NCBI GenBank assembly: GCA_902635335.1
Contig: CACPNO010000001.1
Location: 1-64,000 of the forward strand
Reading direction: 5' to 3'
Source of the DNA: an uncultured Pelagibacteraceae bacterium
GTDB lineage: Bacteria > Pseudomonadota > Alphaproteobacteria > Pelagibacterales > Pelagibacteraceae
Length of the DNA stretch: 64,000 nt
In this document: one piece after another, positions 10,037 through 20,275 of the stretch
How positions within the stretch are numbered: position 1 is the first letter of the stretch
Layout: each line of letters begins with the position of its first letter
Program-made: the position numbers and the translations under genes
The notes under the pieces: generated by a model
What the model was told of the DNA's origin: nothing
The model's input: the letters and a program-made list of their open reading frames with translations, nothing else
Databases searched by the model: none

Positions 10037-10877
10037 TCTTTATTTCAAGACAATAATTGTAAATAATCTTTTTAGAAATTAATCTATTTTCTGAAATTTT
10101 TTTTACGATATCTTTTATAGACATTTTTTTAATTAATTTATTAATTTTTTTTTTATCAGATTCTTCAAGTCCTTTATAACTTAATTTTTCATTTTTTATT
10201 TCTGAAATTACTACAGTTATTTCACCTTTTCTTGAAAAGTTTACATTGGATAACTCTTTTACTGATGTTCTTATATATTCTTCATGATATTTTGTAATTT
10301 CTCTACAAATTAAAATATCTCTATCAAAAAAAAATTCTTTTAATTCATCTATTCTTTTATCAAGTTTATTTGGTGATATGAAAAATACAATTGAACTCTC
10401 TAGAGATGATAAGTTTTCAAATAATTTCTTTATTTGATTTTGCTTTTCAGGAAGAAATCCACAAAAATAAAAATTATCAGAAAAACCACTTATTGATATT
10501 GCAGCACTTACTGCTGATGCTCCTGGAATTGGAAAAATATCAATTCCATTTTTTATACATTCTTGAACTAATATTTTACCAGGATCAGAAACTGCAGGAG
10601 TTCCCGCATCTGAAACTAATACTACTATTTTGTTATTTTTCAGAATTTTTAGTATTTTCTCTAAATTTTTAATTTCATTAAATTTATGATTTGAAATAAT
10701 TCTTTTATTTATTTCAAACTTTTGAAGTATTTTTTTTGTAACTCTTGTATCTTCACATAAAATTAAATCTGATTCTTGTAGGACTTTAATGGCTCTAAAT
10801 GAAATATCACCCATATTTCCAATTGGTGTTGCGACACAATATAGTCCAGGTTTAAATTTATTATTATTTAAATTCAT
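10026..10877 (-). CDS. rsmI: 16S rRNA 2'-O-ribose C1402 methyltransferase
   Basis: LYCVATPIGNMGDISFRAIKVLQESDLILCEDTRVTKK; SDAGTPAVSDPG. Confidence 0.96.
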   Translation of the reverse strand: MNLNNNKFKPGLYCVATPIGNMGDISFRAIKVLQESDLILCEDTRVTKKILQKFEINKRIISNHKFNEIKNLEKILKILKNNKIVVLVSDAGTPAVSDPGKILVQECIKNGIDIFPIPGASAVSAAISISGFSDNFYFCGFLPEKQNQIKKLFENLSSLESSIVFFISPNKLDKRIDELKEFFFDRDILICREITKYHEEYIRTSVKELSNVNFSRKGEITVVISEIKNEKLSYKGLEESDKKKINKLIKKMSIKDIVKKISENRLISKKIIYNYCLEIKNEN

Positions 10878-10913
10878 ATGAATTCTTTAATTAAATATAT
10901 TATTAAAACTTAA

Positions 10914-12065
10914 ATGAAAACTTTAATTAAATTGTTAATATTTCTTTTATTAAGTATCTCCCTATTTAATCAAAATATATTTGCTTCTGATAAAATTAAG
11001 ATTGGATTAATTGTTCCTCTAAGTGGTGAAAATTCTTTAATTGGCGAAAAAATTGTAAAATCAATAAGAATGGCAATAAATAAAATTAATGATGAAAGAG
11101 TGCAGATAATTCCAAAAGATACGAAATCAAATCCTATTGATGCTTTGAAAGTATCTAAAGAATTATATAAAGACGGTGTAAGAATAATCATTGGTCCAGT
11201 CTTCAACGAAAGTACAAAATATCTTGATGATTTGAAAGAAGTAACTTTTATATCTTTTACCAACAAATTAATTGGTAATCCAAAAAATGTAATTAGTGCT
11301 GGCGTCAATGCAATATCACAAATACAAACAATAAAAAAATTTAAGAATAAAAAAAATTTATCAAAAAGTATTATTTTAATTCCAAGAGCACAATTTAAAA
11401 AAGAGATAGAGGAAGCAATTAATAGAACTAAAATTAAACATAAAGAAGTATTTTATTATGACAGAGAGCCAACAAAACTTACCAAACAAATTGAAGAATT
11501 AACTAGATATAAAATAAGGAAAAATAATCTTAAATTTGAAATAAAAAGACTTGAAAATTTGTCATTTAAAGACAAGGAAAAAAAAATACAAAATTTAAAG
11601 AAAAGAGATACGCTTGGAAATATTAATTTTGATTCAGTCGTTATAGCTGACTTTGATGAAAATTTAAAAAGTGTAGCTACGTCACTTCTCTATACAGATG
11701 TCTCATCAAAGAGAATTTCTTATATAACTTTAAATCAATGGTTTGATGAAAGTCTCTTAAAAGATGACTCTATTCATCCAATATATTTTCCGTCAATTAA
11801 TAAAGATAACTATGAGTCATTTATGAGAGATTTTAAAAAAACTTATGGTTTAAATGGAGATCAGCTTTCATTTTTAAGCTATGATTTGGTGGGATTAGTA
11901 TATTTTTTAATTTATGAAAATGATTTTAAGATTTCAAAAAAAATGTTTGTTAAAAAAAATAAATTTAAAGGCAAAATAGGAGTTTTTGAAATAAGCAAAA
12001 ATACAATTACCCATCAACTAAACTTTTATAGCATTGAAGATAATAAATTTAAAAAAATTTTCTAA
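10914..12065 (+). CDS. periplasmic-binding-fold protein, probable LpoA-like penicillin-binding protein activator
   Basis: Signal peptide; KIKIGLIVPLSGENSLIGEKIVKSIRMAIN; divergent from rsmI as lpoA is in E. coli. Confidence 0.7.
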   Translation: MKTLIKLLIFLLLSISLFNQNIFASDKIKIGLIVPLSGENSLIGEKIVKSIRMAINKINDERVQIIPKDTKSNPIDALKVSKELYKDGVRIIIGPVFNESTKYLDDLKEVTFISFTNKLIGNPKNVISAGVNAISQIQTIKKFKNKKNLSKSIILIPRAQFKKEIEEAINRTKIKHKEVFYYDREPTKLTKQIEELTRYKIRKNNLKFEIKRLENLSFKDKEKKIQNLKKRDTLGNINFDSVVIADFDENLKSVATSLLYTDVSSKRISYITLNQWFDESLLKDDSIHPIYFPSINKDNYESFMRDFKKTYGLNGDQLSFLSYDLVGLVYFLIYENDFKISKKMFVKKNKFKGKIGVFEISKNTITHQLNFYSIEDNKFKKIF

Positions 12066-12651
12066 TTTTTTTAAATGCATTAAAACGATGGTCTATACTA
12101 TATTTTTTATAAGGGTCCATCTCACCAAATGTAAATCTTTTTCCTTTAGGTATAAAGATTGGATCATATCCAAAACCATTTTTTCCTCTCTTTGAATTAG
12201 ATATTCGTCCCTCTATTTTACCAATTTTACTTATAAATTTACCATTTGGCCAAAAGATAGTGAGTACACAAATAAATCTCGCACTTAATTTCTTTTTTTT
12301 CCAATTTTTATCTTTTTTAGAAATTTCTTTGTAAACTTTTTTAATAGCTAAATTGAAATTTCTTTTTTTTCCTGACCAATCTGCTGAATATACACCGGGC
12401 GCTTTATTTAAAATGTCAATCTCAATTCCTGAGTCATCTGATAAACAAATTTTGTTAGTTTTTTTTGAAAAATATTTTGCTTTTAAAAGAGAGTTTTGTG
12501 TAAATGTGGTTCCAGTTTCTATTGGACTAGGTATGTTAAAGTCCAAATTTGAGTAAATTTTTAAACTTTTGGGTAATAGATCTGCTATTTCCTTTAGTTT
12601 TCCTTTATTATTTGAGCCAATGAATATCTCTTTAATTTTTTTTTTAGGCAC
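12049..12651 (-). CDS. rdgB: non-canonical purine NTP pyrophosphatase, RdgB/HAM1 family
   Basis: IGSNNKGKLKEI; LSDDSGIEIDILNKAPGVYSADWSG; GFGYDPIFIPKG. Confidence 0.94.
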   Translation of the reverse strand: MPKKKIKEIFIGSNNKGKLKEIADLLPKSLKIYSNLDFNIPSPIETGTTFTQNSLLKAKYFSKKTNKICLSDDSGIEIDILNKAPGVYSADWSGKKRNFNLAIKKVYKEISKKDKNWKKKKLSARFICVLTIFWPNGKFISKIGKIEGRISNSKRGKNGFGYDPIFIPKGKRFTFGEMDPYKKYSIDHRFNAFKKIRKFF

Positions 12652-12686
12652 CTAGAAATTATACTTTTTCTTACCATATAAACAAT

Positions 12687-13337
12687 ATGGATAAAGAAGA
12701 AATAAAAAAAAATATAAATAATAGTAAAACTGAAGAAGATAAGTTAGATGCTCAAATAGCCGAAAATGATATTGAGGCTCAAAAGAGTGAGGATAAAAAT
12801 TCAGAGTCAGAGAAAAATGATGATGAGAAGCTAACTCCAGAACAAGAGTTAGAAATACTTAATGATAAATTAGCAAGAACATTTGCAGAGATGGAAAATC
12901 AAAGACGAAGATTTGAAAAAGAAAAAGAAGATGCATACGAGTATGGTGGATATTCTTTTGCAAAAGAGGCATTAAACCTATTAGATAATCTTGAGAGATC
13001 AAAATCTGTATTGGTAAATGATGATAAATTAAAAGATACTGAAGCACTTAAAAAAATCATAGAACATTTAGATATTATAAACAATGATATGCTTTCAATA
13101 TTTAAAAAAAATAATATTGAGCCTATTAAATCTATTAATGAAAAACTTGATCCAAACCTTCATCAAGCAATGATGGAAGTGGAGGATGATACAAAAGAGC
13201 CAGGAACTATCGTTCAAGAAATACAAAAAGGCTTTATGATGAAAGAAAGATTATTGAGACCTTCTTTAGTTGGGGTTTCAAAGAAAAAAGTTAAAGATAT
13301 GAAAAAAGAAGAACAAAAAGATGAAAAAAGTCAATAA
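12687..13337 (+). CDS. grpE: nucleotide exchange factor GrpE
   Basis: AEMENQRRRFEKEKEDA...HQAMMEVEDD...EIQKGFMMKERLLRPSLVGVSK. Confidence 0.95.
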   Translation: MDKEEIKKNINNSKTEEDKLDAQIAENDIEAQKSEDKNSESEKNDDEKLTPEQELEILNDKLARTFAEMENQRRRFEKEKEDAYEYGGYSFAKEALNLLDNLERSKSVLVNDDKLKDTEALKKIIEHLDIINNDMLSIFKKNNIEPIKSINEKLDPNLHQAMMEVEDDTKEPGTIVQEIQKGFMMKERLLRPSLVGVSKKKVKDMKKEEQKDEKSQ

Positions 13338-13413
13338 ATACAACAAAAATTTAAATCTTATAGACGGTTGTAGTCTTATAATTAGCACTTATATGTCGGA
13401 AAGGTATTAAATA

Positions 13414-15333
13414 ATGAGCAAAGTAATAGGAATAGATTTAGGAACAACAAACTCGTGTGTGGCTGTAATGGAGGGCACACAAGCTAAAGTTTTAGAAAAT
13501 GCTGAAGGTGCAAGAACTACTCCTTCTGTTGTTGCATTTTCAGATAATGATGAAAAATTAATTGGACAACCTGCTAAAAGACAGGCGGTAACTAATCCTG
13601 AAAATACAATATTTGCAGTTAAAAGATTGATAGGAAGAAATTTTGATGATCCATCTGTCAAAAAAGATGTTGAGACTGCTCCATTTAAAATTGTTAACTC
13701 TGATAAAGGAGACGCTTGGATTGAAGCGAAAGGCGAAAAATATTCTCCTTCTCAAATTTCAGCGTTTACGCTTCAGAAAATGAGAGAGACTGCTGAAAAA
13801 TATTTAGGTCAAGAAGTTTCTCAAGCAGTAATAACTGTTCCAGCTTATTTTAATGATGCGCAAAGACAAGCAACTAAAGATGCTGGTAAAATAGCTGGAC
13901 TAGAGGTTTTAAGGATTATTAATGAACCAACTGCAGCATCACTTGCATATGGTTTGGATAAAAAAACAAACAATAAAATAGCAGTTTATGATTTAGGAGG
14001 TGGTACTTTTGATGTATCAATTCTGGAGTTGGGAGATGGAGTGTTCGAGGTTAAATCTACAAATGGTGACACTTTTTTAGGCGGTGAAGACTTTGATAAT
14101 ACAATTGTTGATTACTTATTGACTGAATTTAAAAAAGAAAATGGTATCGATTTAAAATCAGATAAATTAGCATTACAAAGACTTAAGGAAGCTGCTGAGA
14201 AAGCAAAAATTGAGTTATCATCTGCCGCTCAAACTGAAATAAATTTACCATTTATTACAGCTGATAAAACAGGCCCAAAACACATTAACATGAAAATGAC
14301 TAGAGCAAAACTTGAGGCTCTTGTTGAAGATCTAATTTCTAGAACTATTCCACCATGTGAGACAGCTCTTAAAGATGCTGGTTTAAGCGCTAGTGAAATT
14401 GATGAAATAATACTTGTTGGCGGAATGACAAGAATGCCAAAAGTAATAGAAGAAGTTAAAAATTTCTTTGGTAAAGAACCAAACAAGTCTGTAAATCCAG
14501 ATGAAGTTGTTGCAATGGGGGCTGCAATTCAAGCAGGAGTATTACAGGGAGATGTAAAAGACGTGCTACTTCTAGATGTAACACCACTTTCACTTGGAAT
14601 AGAGACTTTAGGAGGAGTTTCGACTAAATTGATAGAAAAAAATACAACAATACCAACTAAAAAAAGTCAGGTTTTCTCCACAGCTGAGGATAACCAACCT
14701 GCAGTCTCAATTAGAGTATTACAGGGTGAAAGAGATATGGCTTCAGACAACAAAATTTTAGGTAATTTTGAGCTAGTAGGTATAGCTCCAGCTCCAAGAG
14801 GTGTTCCTCAAATTGAAGTTACATTTGATATTGACGCGAATGGAATTGTAAATGTTTCGGCAAAAGATAAAGGGACAGGTAAGGAACAAAAGATTCAGAT
14901 CCAAGCATCAGGTGGTTTAAGCGATGAAGAAATAAATCAAATGGTTAAAGATGCTGAAACAAATAAAGAAGCTGACAAAAAGAAAAGAGAAGCTGTAGAT
15001 GCAAGAAATCAAGCTGATACTCTTCTTCATTCCACAGAAAAGAACTTAAAAGAGCATGGTAGTAAAGTTTCTGATGCTGATAAAAAAGCTATTGAAGATG
15101 CATCTGCCAATGTAAGAAATGCTTTAAAAGGAACTGATGTAGAAGAAATTAAAAAGAAAACTCAAGATTTGGTTCAAGCTTCAATGAAACTAGGAGAAGC
15201 TATTTACAAATCACAACAAAGTACAAAACCTGGTGATGCACCTAAAGATGCAAAAGATGAAGGGAAAAAAGACGATAATGTTGTTGATGCAGACTTTGAA
15301 GAAGTAAAAGACGATAAAGAAAAAAGCGCCTAA
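13414..15333 (+). CDS. dnaK: chaperone DnaK
   Basis: [31 protein letters not shown]. Confidence 0.99.
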   Translation: MSKVIGIDLGTTNSCVAVMEGTQAKVLENAEGARTTPSVVAFSDNDEKLIGQPAKRQAVTNPENTIFAVKRLIGRNFDDPSVKKDVETAPFKIVNSDKGDAWIEAKGEKYSPSQISAFTLQKMRETAEKYLGQEVSQAVITVPAYFNDAQRQATKDAGKIAGLEVLRIINEPTAASLAYGLDKKTNNKIAVYDLGGGTFDVSILELGDGVFEVKSTNGDTFLGGEDFDNTIVDYLLTEFKKENGIDLKSDKLALQRLKEAAEKAKIELSSAAQTEINLPFITADKTGPKHINMKMTRAKLEALVEDLISRTIPPCETALKDAGLSASEIDEIILVGGMTRMPKVIEEVKNFFGKEPNKSVNPDEVVAMGAAIQAGVLQGDVKDVLLLDVTPLSLGIETLGGVSTKLIEKNTTIPTKKSQVFSTAEDNQPAVSIRVLQGERDMASDNKILGNFELVGIAPAPRGVPQIEVTFDIDANGIVNVSAKDKGTGKEQKIQIQASGGLSDEEINQMVKDAETNKEADKKKREAVDARNQADTLLHSTEKNLKEHGSKVSDADKKAIEDASANVRNALKGTDVEEIKKKTQDLVQASMKLGEAIYKSQQSTKPGDAPKDAKDEGKKDDNVVDADFEEVKDDKEKSA

Positions 15334-15361
15334 ACTATCAACCATTTGTCTATAACTAGTT

Positions 15362-16489
15362 ATGGCAAAAAGAGATTACTACGATGTCTTAGGTGTTGAA
15401 AAAAGTGCTAGCCCAGATCAAATAAAAGCAGCTTACAGAAAACAAGCAGTCAAATATCATCCTGATAAAAATAAAGGCGACAAAGGAGCTGAGGAAAAAT
15501 TTAAAGAAGCTTCTGAAGCATATCACGTTTTGTCAAACTCAGAGAGAAAACAAAATTATGACAATTTTGGACATGCAGCTTTTGAAAATGGTGGAGGTGG
15601 CAGAGGAGGTTTTGGAAACTTTGATTTTTCTGGCTCTTTCTCAGATATTTTTGAGGACTTTTTTGGAGAAGGTTTTGGTGGAGGTGGAAGAAGATCAAGA
15701 AGATCCAATAATAGAGGATCAGATTTAAGATACGATCTTTCAATAAGTCTTGAGGATGCTTACACTGGAAAAAAACAAGATATTAAATTTTCAACATCTG
15801 AAAGATGTGATACATGCAGCGGTTCAGGATCAAAACCAGGCCATAGTGCAAGTTCCTGTTCAATGTGTGGCGGTCATGGACAAGTACGATCAAGTCAGGG
15901 TTTTTTTACAGTTCAACAAACATGTCCTCAATGTGCCGGTTCTGGTGAAGAAATTACTGATCCATGTACAAGTTGTGGAGGGCAAGGCAAAAAACAAGCT
16001 AGTAAAAGACTTTCTGTAACTATTCCTAAAGGAGTTGATGATGGTACAAGAATTAGATTATCTGGCAAAGGAGAAGCTGGATCAAGAGGAGCAAGTAATG
16101 GTGATCTTTATTTATTTATAAATGTTGAATCACATGAACTTTTTAAAAGATCAGAAGTGAATTTATTTTTTGAATTCCCGATTTCATTTACAGATGCAGC
16201 ACTTGGAACAACGATTGAGATACCTACAATAGATGGAGGTAAAGCAAAAATAAAAATTCCAGACGGAACACAAAGTGGAAAACAATTTAGATTGAAAGGC
16301 AAAGGAATGCCATTTATGAGAAGAGGAGACTATGGAGATTTATACGTTCAAGTTAACACTGAAGTACCAGTATCCTTAAACAAAGAACAAAAAGAATTAC
16401 TTGAAAAATTTAGAAAAATTGAAAATGATCGATCAAATCCAAGTATAAAAAAGTTTTTTCAAAAAGCTAAAAATTTCTGGAAAAATTAA
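15362..16489 (+). CDS. dnaJ: chaperone DnaJ
   Basis: J domain with HPD; G/F region; CxxCxGxG zinc repeats. Confidence 0.98.
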   Translation: MAKRDYYDVLGVEKSASPDQIKAAYRKQAVKYHPDKNKGDKGAEEKFKEASEAYHVLSNSERKQNYDNFGHAAFENGGGGRGGFGNFDFSGSFSDIFEDFFGEGFGGGGRRSRRSNNRGSDLRYDLSISLEDAYTGKKQDIKFSTSERCDTCSGSGSKPGHSASSCSMCGGHGQVRSSQGFFTVQQTCPQCAGSGEEITDPCTSCGGQGKKQASKRLSVTIPKGVDDGTRIRLSGKGEAGSRGASNGDLYLFINVESHELFKRSEVNLFFEFPISFTDAALGTTIEIPTIDGGKAKIKIPDGTQSGKQFRLKGKGMPFMRRGDYGDLYVQVNTEVPVSLNKEQKELLEKFRKIENDRSNPSIKKFFQKAKNFWKN

Positions 16490-16591
16490 ATGAAAAAAAA
16501 AATTAAATATATTATTTTTGGTATTGTTTATGTTTTGGCGATTTTAATATTGGGTGCTTATTTTTACAAAGAAGGTATCGGTATAATCTAA
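16490..16591 (+). CDS. 33-aa single-TM small protein (MKKKIKYIIFGIVYVLAILILGAYFYKEGIGII)
   Basis: ATG immediately follows the dnaJ TAA; K-rich N-terminus plus hydrophobic span; not in supplied ORF track (too short). Confidence 0.5.
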   Translation: MKKKIKYIIFGIVYVLAILILGAYFYKEGIGII

Positions 16592-16634
16592 ATTAATAGT
16601 TAAAAAACATGTGAGTTTAAGTTCAAGAAGATAA

Positions 16635-17366
16635 TTAATCTCTTGCCATTTTAATAAAAATATCACCCATACCACCTTGAACCTGTTCTAGTGGTGCATT
16701 ATTTCTTAATTGACAATAAGCTCCAGTGTACTCATCTTTATCAATAGCCGCAATACTCTGTTCATTACATTTTGATGAATTATGTAATAGACCAATAACA
16801 AGTCTATTATCTATTGAAACAACTTGATTATTGTCAAGAACTTCACCATTGCAGAAATAATTTCTATTTACTTCTCGAGGAAAATCTTTTTTTCTACAAG
16901 GGTTTTTAATAGTTAAAACAGTAAATTCTTTTTCTCCATCTGAGAATTTATGTTTCATATTTTTAACTTGAGAATATTTCATTAAATCACATGAGCATGG
17001 AAAACAGCATTTATGATAAAAACCGCAAATTTTTTCTCCATTTTCTGAACTTTTTAAATAGACAAAATCTGGTCTACTGTTTGGAGATATTAATGAACCA
17101 GAGACCGCACAGTATAGTTTATTATATTCTATAAAATCTTGATAAGTGATTTCTTTATCCAAAATATGTTTGAAAAATTTCGGCCCGGCAGCATTCCTAT
17201 TTTGATCAGGAAAGATTTTGATCCAATCTTTTACAAGGTCCTCATAGTAATTAAAGTCTTTTGAGTACGTAGGTTTTATAAAACAAAAAAAAGTTATTAA
17301 TAAACATATAAACAATGTTTTTTTAAGGCCAATTTTTTTAAAAAATATGTCGATTATTTCTCTCAT
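16635..17366 (-). CDS. secreted/anchored Cys-rich protein of unknown function
   Basis: N-terminal hydrophobic segment; GEKICGFYHKCCFPCSCDLMKYSQVK and further Cys residues. Confidence 0.65.
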   Translation of the reverse strand: MREIIDIFFKKIGLKKTLFICLLITFFCFIKPTYSKDFNYYEDLVKDWIKIFPDQNRNAAGPKFFKHILDKEITYQDFIEYNKLYCAVSGSLISPNSRPDFVYLKSSENGEKICGFYHKCCFPCSCDLMKYSQVKNMKHKFSDGEKEFTVLTIKNPCRKKDFPREVNRNYFCNGEVLDNNQVVSIDNRLVIGLLHNSSKCNEQSIAAIDKDEYTGAYCQLRNNAPLEQVQGGMGDIFIKMARD

Positions 17367-17367
17367 A

Positions 17368-18804
17368 TTATTTTTGTTTTATTTCTATTGTTTTATTAAA
17401 TTCATTTATATTAAATGTCTCTAATAATCCATTTGTCCAAACAACATCTATAGATATATTTTTTTCACCTTCTCTTATACCGTAGTGAGCTACAGGCTCC
17501 ATTTGACATAAATACCCTGAGCCAGCATCTATAGTTTTAGCATGTTTTCTCAAATTAGAATTTAATATTACAGTTGCTCCTCTAGCAGGAGCCCCAAATT
17601 TATTTAATGGTTTAATCCTCAAATAATTAAAATCTTTTTTAATATCAGCTTTGTACATCGTTAATGGTTGCATTCCAGACTCACCGTGAGCAATCAACAA
17701 TTCTAAAATTCCATCATCATCTATATCTGCAACTGCTGCACCTGTTCCAAGACCATTTACTTCATAAGCATTTTTAATATTAATTTCTTCAAAAAATCCA
17801 TTTTCTTTTATTTTGAATAGTTTATTTGGTTCACCGATGTTATTCATAAATATCTCATCGTAACCATCATTATCAAAGTCTGCTGATATTACAGTTCTAA
17901 TTCTAGTTGGGATATTGTAAGTTGGAGTTGCAATATCTCTAAATTTGTTGTCTTCTAAAACAAAGACCCTATGATAGCCATTCCAATTAGACGTAACTAT
18001 ATCTAATCTTCCTCTATAAAATATATCAGTTAAAGTTGTACCTCTTCCATTTTCATATTGATCGTCCACTTTATAATCTTCGGCAATGTCCTGAAAATAT
18101 CCATCAGAGTTATAATATAAAAAGTTTTTACCTCTCTCATTTGCAGCAAAAATGTCAGTTTTTCCAGATAAAATATTTCCTGCAACCACTGCTCTTCCAC
18201 CAGTTATTTTATTGATTTTAAGCTGTTCTGCTAAATCTAAAATTTGTCCAGCACGCAGTTCATAAAATCTAGTAGGACCTCCATAATTAGCAACATATAT
18301 GCCATATTTTCCATCACCATTTCTATCAACACAAACTACTGATCTGCCAGCAGTTAAATTCAAGTTTTTTTTATTGATCTCTTTTTCAAACAAATCTACA
18401 AAACCGTTGCCACTATTATCAATCAATCTATCTGAATATTTTTTCTCTCCACTATATGTGTCTGTGTTTAAAAAATAAATTTCTTCAAAACCATCTTGAT
18501 CTATATCACACGCAGCTACACCAATTGTTTTTCTTTTAACATCATCAAAAATTTTATTTTTATTAATGTTTACCATTTTACCATTTTGGTATGTAAGTGA
18601 TAAATTTGAAAATCCAAATCCAGTAACCACAAATTCATATTTGTTGTCTTGGTTTACATCTGTTACGGAAATACCATAACTAAGTCTAAAGTCATTATCA
18701 TCAATTTGAGATGTAATATCTTTAAAAAAGTCTGCTTTAGAAACATTGTGAGACACAAAAAAAAATAAAACCAGAAAAAATTTTAATGGGTATTTAATAG
18801 CCAT
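17368..18804 (-). CDS. secreted FG-GAP/VCBS-repeat protein with C-terminal ASPIC/UnbV domain
   Basis: Repeated DxNxDGxxE/D motifs (DVNQDNKYEFVV, DIDQDGFEEIYF, DFDNDGYDEIFM); RGATVILNS...IDAGSGYLCQMEPVAHYGI ... VVWTNG. Confidence 0.85.
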   Translation of the reverse strand: MAIKYPLKFFLVLFFFVSHNVSKADFFKDITSQIDDNDFRLSYGISVTDVNQDNKYEFVVTGFGFSNLSLTYQNGKMVNINKNKIFDDVKRKTIGVAACDIDQDGFEEIYFLNTDTYSGEKKYSDRLIDNSGNGFVDLFEKEINKKNLNLTAGRSVVCVDRNGDGKYGIYVANYGGPTRFYELRAGQILDLAEQLKINKITGGRAVVAGNILSGKTDIFAANERGKNFLYYNSDGYFQDIAEDYKVDDQYENGRGTTLTDIFYRGRLDIVTSNWNGYHRVFVLEDNKFRDIATPTYNIPTRIRTVISADFDNDGYDEIFMNNIGEPNKLFKIKENGFFEEINIKNAYEVNGLGTGAAVADIDDDGILELLIAHGESGMQPLTMYKADIKKDFNYLRIKPLNKFGAPARGATVILNSNLRKHAKTIDAGSGYLCQMEPVAHYGIREGEKNISIDVVWTNGLLETFNINEFNKTIEIKQK

Positions 18805-18845
18805 AATTGTTGTATATTGGTAAAAAAATATATTAAAATAATTTA

Positions 18846-19622
18846 ATGAGCAAAGTAAAATTAGCGATATCTGGTTGCATGGGACGAATGGGCCAACAAC
18901 TAGTAAAATCTTCTATAGCAGATAAAAATTTTCAATTAACAACACTTACAGAAAATAGATTAATAAAAAAAAAAATTGCAGGGATAAAGCCTAGTTTAAA
19001 TAATGAAAATTCTTTTAAAAATGTTGATTTAATTATCGATTTCACAATCCCTGAATGTACTTTTGAAATTCTTAAAATTGCTTCAAAGCTAAAAAAAAGG
19101 GTTGTTATTGGCACTACTGGATTTACTAAAAAAGAGGAGAATTTAATTAAAAAATTTTCAAAGAAAGTCCCAATATTAAAAGCTGGAAACATGAGTTTAG
19201 GTATAAATTTATTAATGTATTTGACTGAAATAGCCTCAAAATCTTTAGGAAATAATTTTTTAAGTAAAGTTTACGAAGTTCATCATAAACATAAGATAGA
19301 TCATCCCTCTGGAACTGCACTAATGTTAGGTAAAGGAATAGCAGTTGGTAAAAATAAAGATTTTTATAATTTAATTGGAAAAAAATTTTTGAATAAAAAA
19401 AATTTTCCCTATGGGAAAAAAATTAATTTTAACTCAATTCGTAAAGGTAAAACTGTAGGTGAACACGAAGTAAAGTTTTCTAGTGGCAAGGAAATTATTA
19501 CATTAAATCATGAGGCTTTTGATAGGGCTTTATACAGTGAAGGAGCTTTGACAGCTGGAAAATGGTTAATGAAAAAAAAACCAGGTTTATATACGATGCG
19601 CGATGTTTTAAATTTTAAATGA
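18846..19622 (+). CDS. dapB: 4-hydroxy-tetrahydrodipicolinate reductase
   Basis: AISGCMGRMGQQLVK; EVHHKHKIDHPSGTAL. Confidence 0.96.
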   Translation: MSKVKLAISGCMGRMGQQLVKSSIADKNFQLTTLTENRLIKKKIAGIKPSLNNENSFKNVDLIIDFTIPECTFEILKIASKLKKRVVIGTTGFTKKEENLIKKFSKKVPILKAGNMSLGINLLMYLTEIASKSLGNNFLSKVYEVHHKHKIDHPSGTALMLGKGIAVGKNKDFYNLIGKKFLNKKNFPYGKKINFNSIRKGKTVGEHEVKFSSGKEIITLNHEAFDRALYSEGALTAGKWLMKKKPGLYTMRDVLNFK

Positions 19623-20272
19623 GTGAGGAGCAAAGGGCAAAAATTGTTCTTCGAATTTTAAACAAAATATATCCAAAGACGCCAATTCCTCTTAAACACA
19701 GAAATATTTTTACTTTACTAGTTTCTGTTCTTTTATCTGCGCAATGTACAGACGTAAATGTTAATAATGTTACTAAAAATATATATCCAAAATATAATAA
19801 GCCTGAGCATTTTGTTAAGCTTGGAAGAAAAAAAATTGAAAAACTAATACGAAGTATTGGTATTTTTAGAATTAAAGCAAAAAGTATTTATAATTTATCA
19901 AAAACTTTAGTTGAAAAGTATAACGGTAAGGTTCCAAAAACATTCGAACAACTTGAGGAATTACCGGGTGTTGGTCATAAAACAGCCAGTGTTGTTATGT
20001 CTCAAGGATTTGGACATGCTGCCTTTCCAGTAGACACCCATATACATAGGCTGGCGCAAAGATGGGGCTTAACAAACGGAAAGAATGTTGTTCAAACAGA
20101 AGTAGATCTTAAAAGACTTTTCCCTAAAAAATATTGGAATAAATTACATCTTCAAATAATTTATTATGGAAGAGAATTTTGCAAGGCAAGAGAGTGTTAT
20201 GGTTTATCTTGTAAAATCTGTACTACTTGTTATCCTAAGAGGAAAAAACCACTTATAACTAAGAAAGCATAA
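19619..20272 (+). CDS. nth: endonuclease III
   Basis: LLSAQCTDVNVN; ELPGVGHKTASVV; DTHIHRLAQRWGL; C-terminal 4Fe-4S cysteines. Confidence 0.97.
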   Translation: MSEEQRAKIVLRILNKIYPKTPIPLKHRNIFTLLVSVLLSAQCTDVNVNNVTKNIYPKYNKPEHFVKLGRKKIEKLIRSIGIFRIKAKSIYNLSKTLVEKYNGKVPKTFEQLEELPGVGHKTASVVMSQGFGHAAFPVDTHIHRLAQRWGLTNGKNVVQTEVDLKRLFPKKYWNKLHLQIIYYGREFCKARECYGLSCKICTTCYPKRKKPLITKKA

Positions 20273-20275
20273 AAA

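Noticed and set aside
13380-13395. TTAGCACTT upstream of dnaK, resembling half of a CIRCE element
   Set aside because: No matching inverted GAGTGCTAA arm; cannot support HrcA regulation
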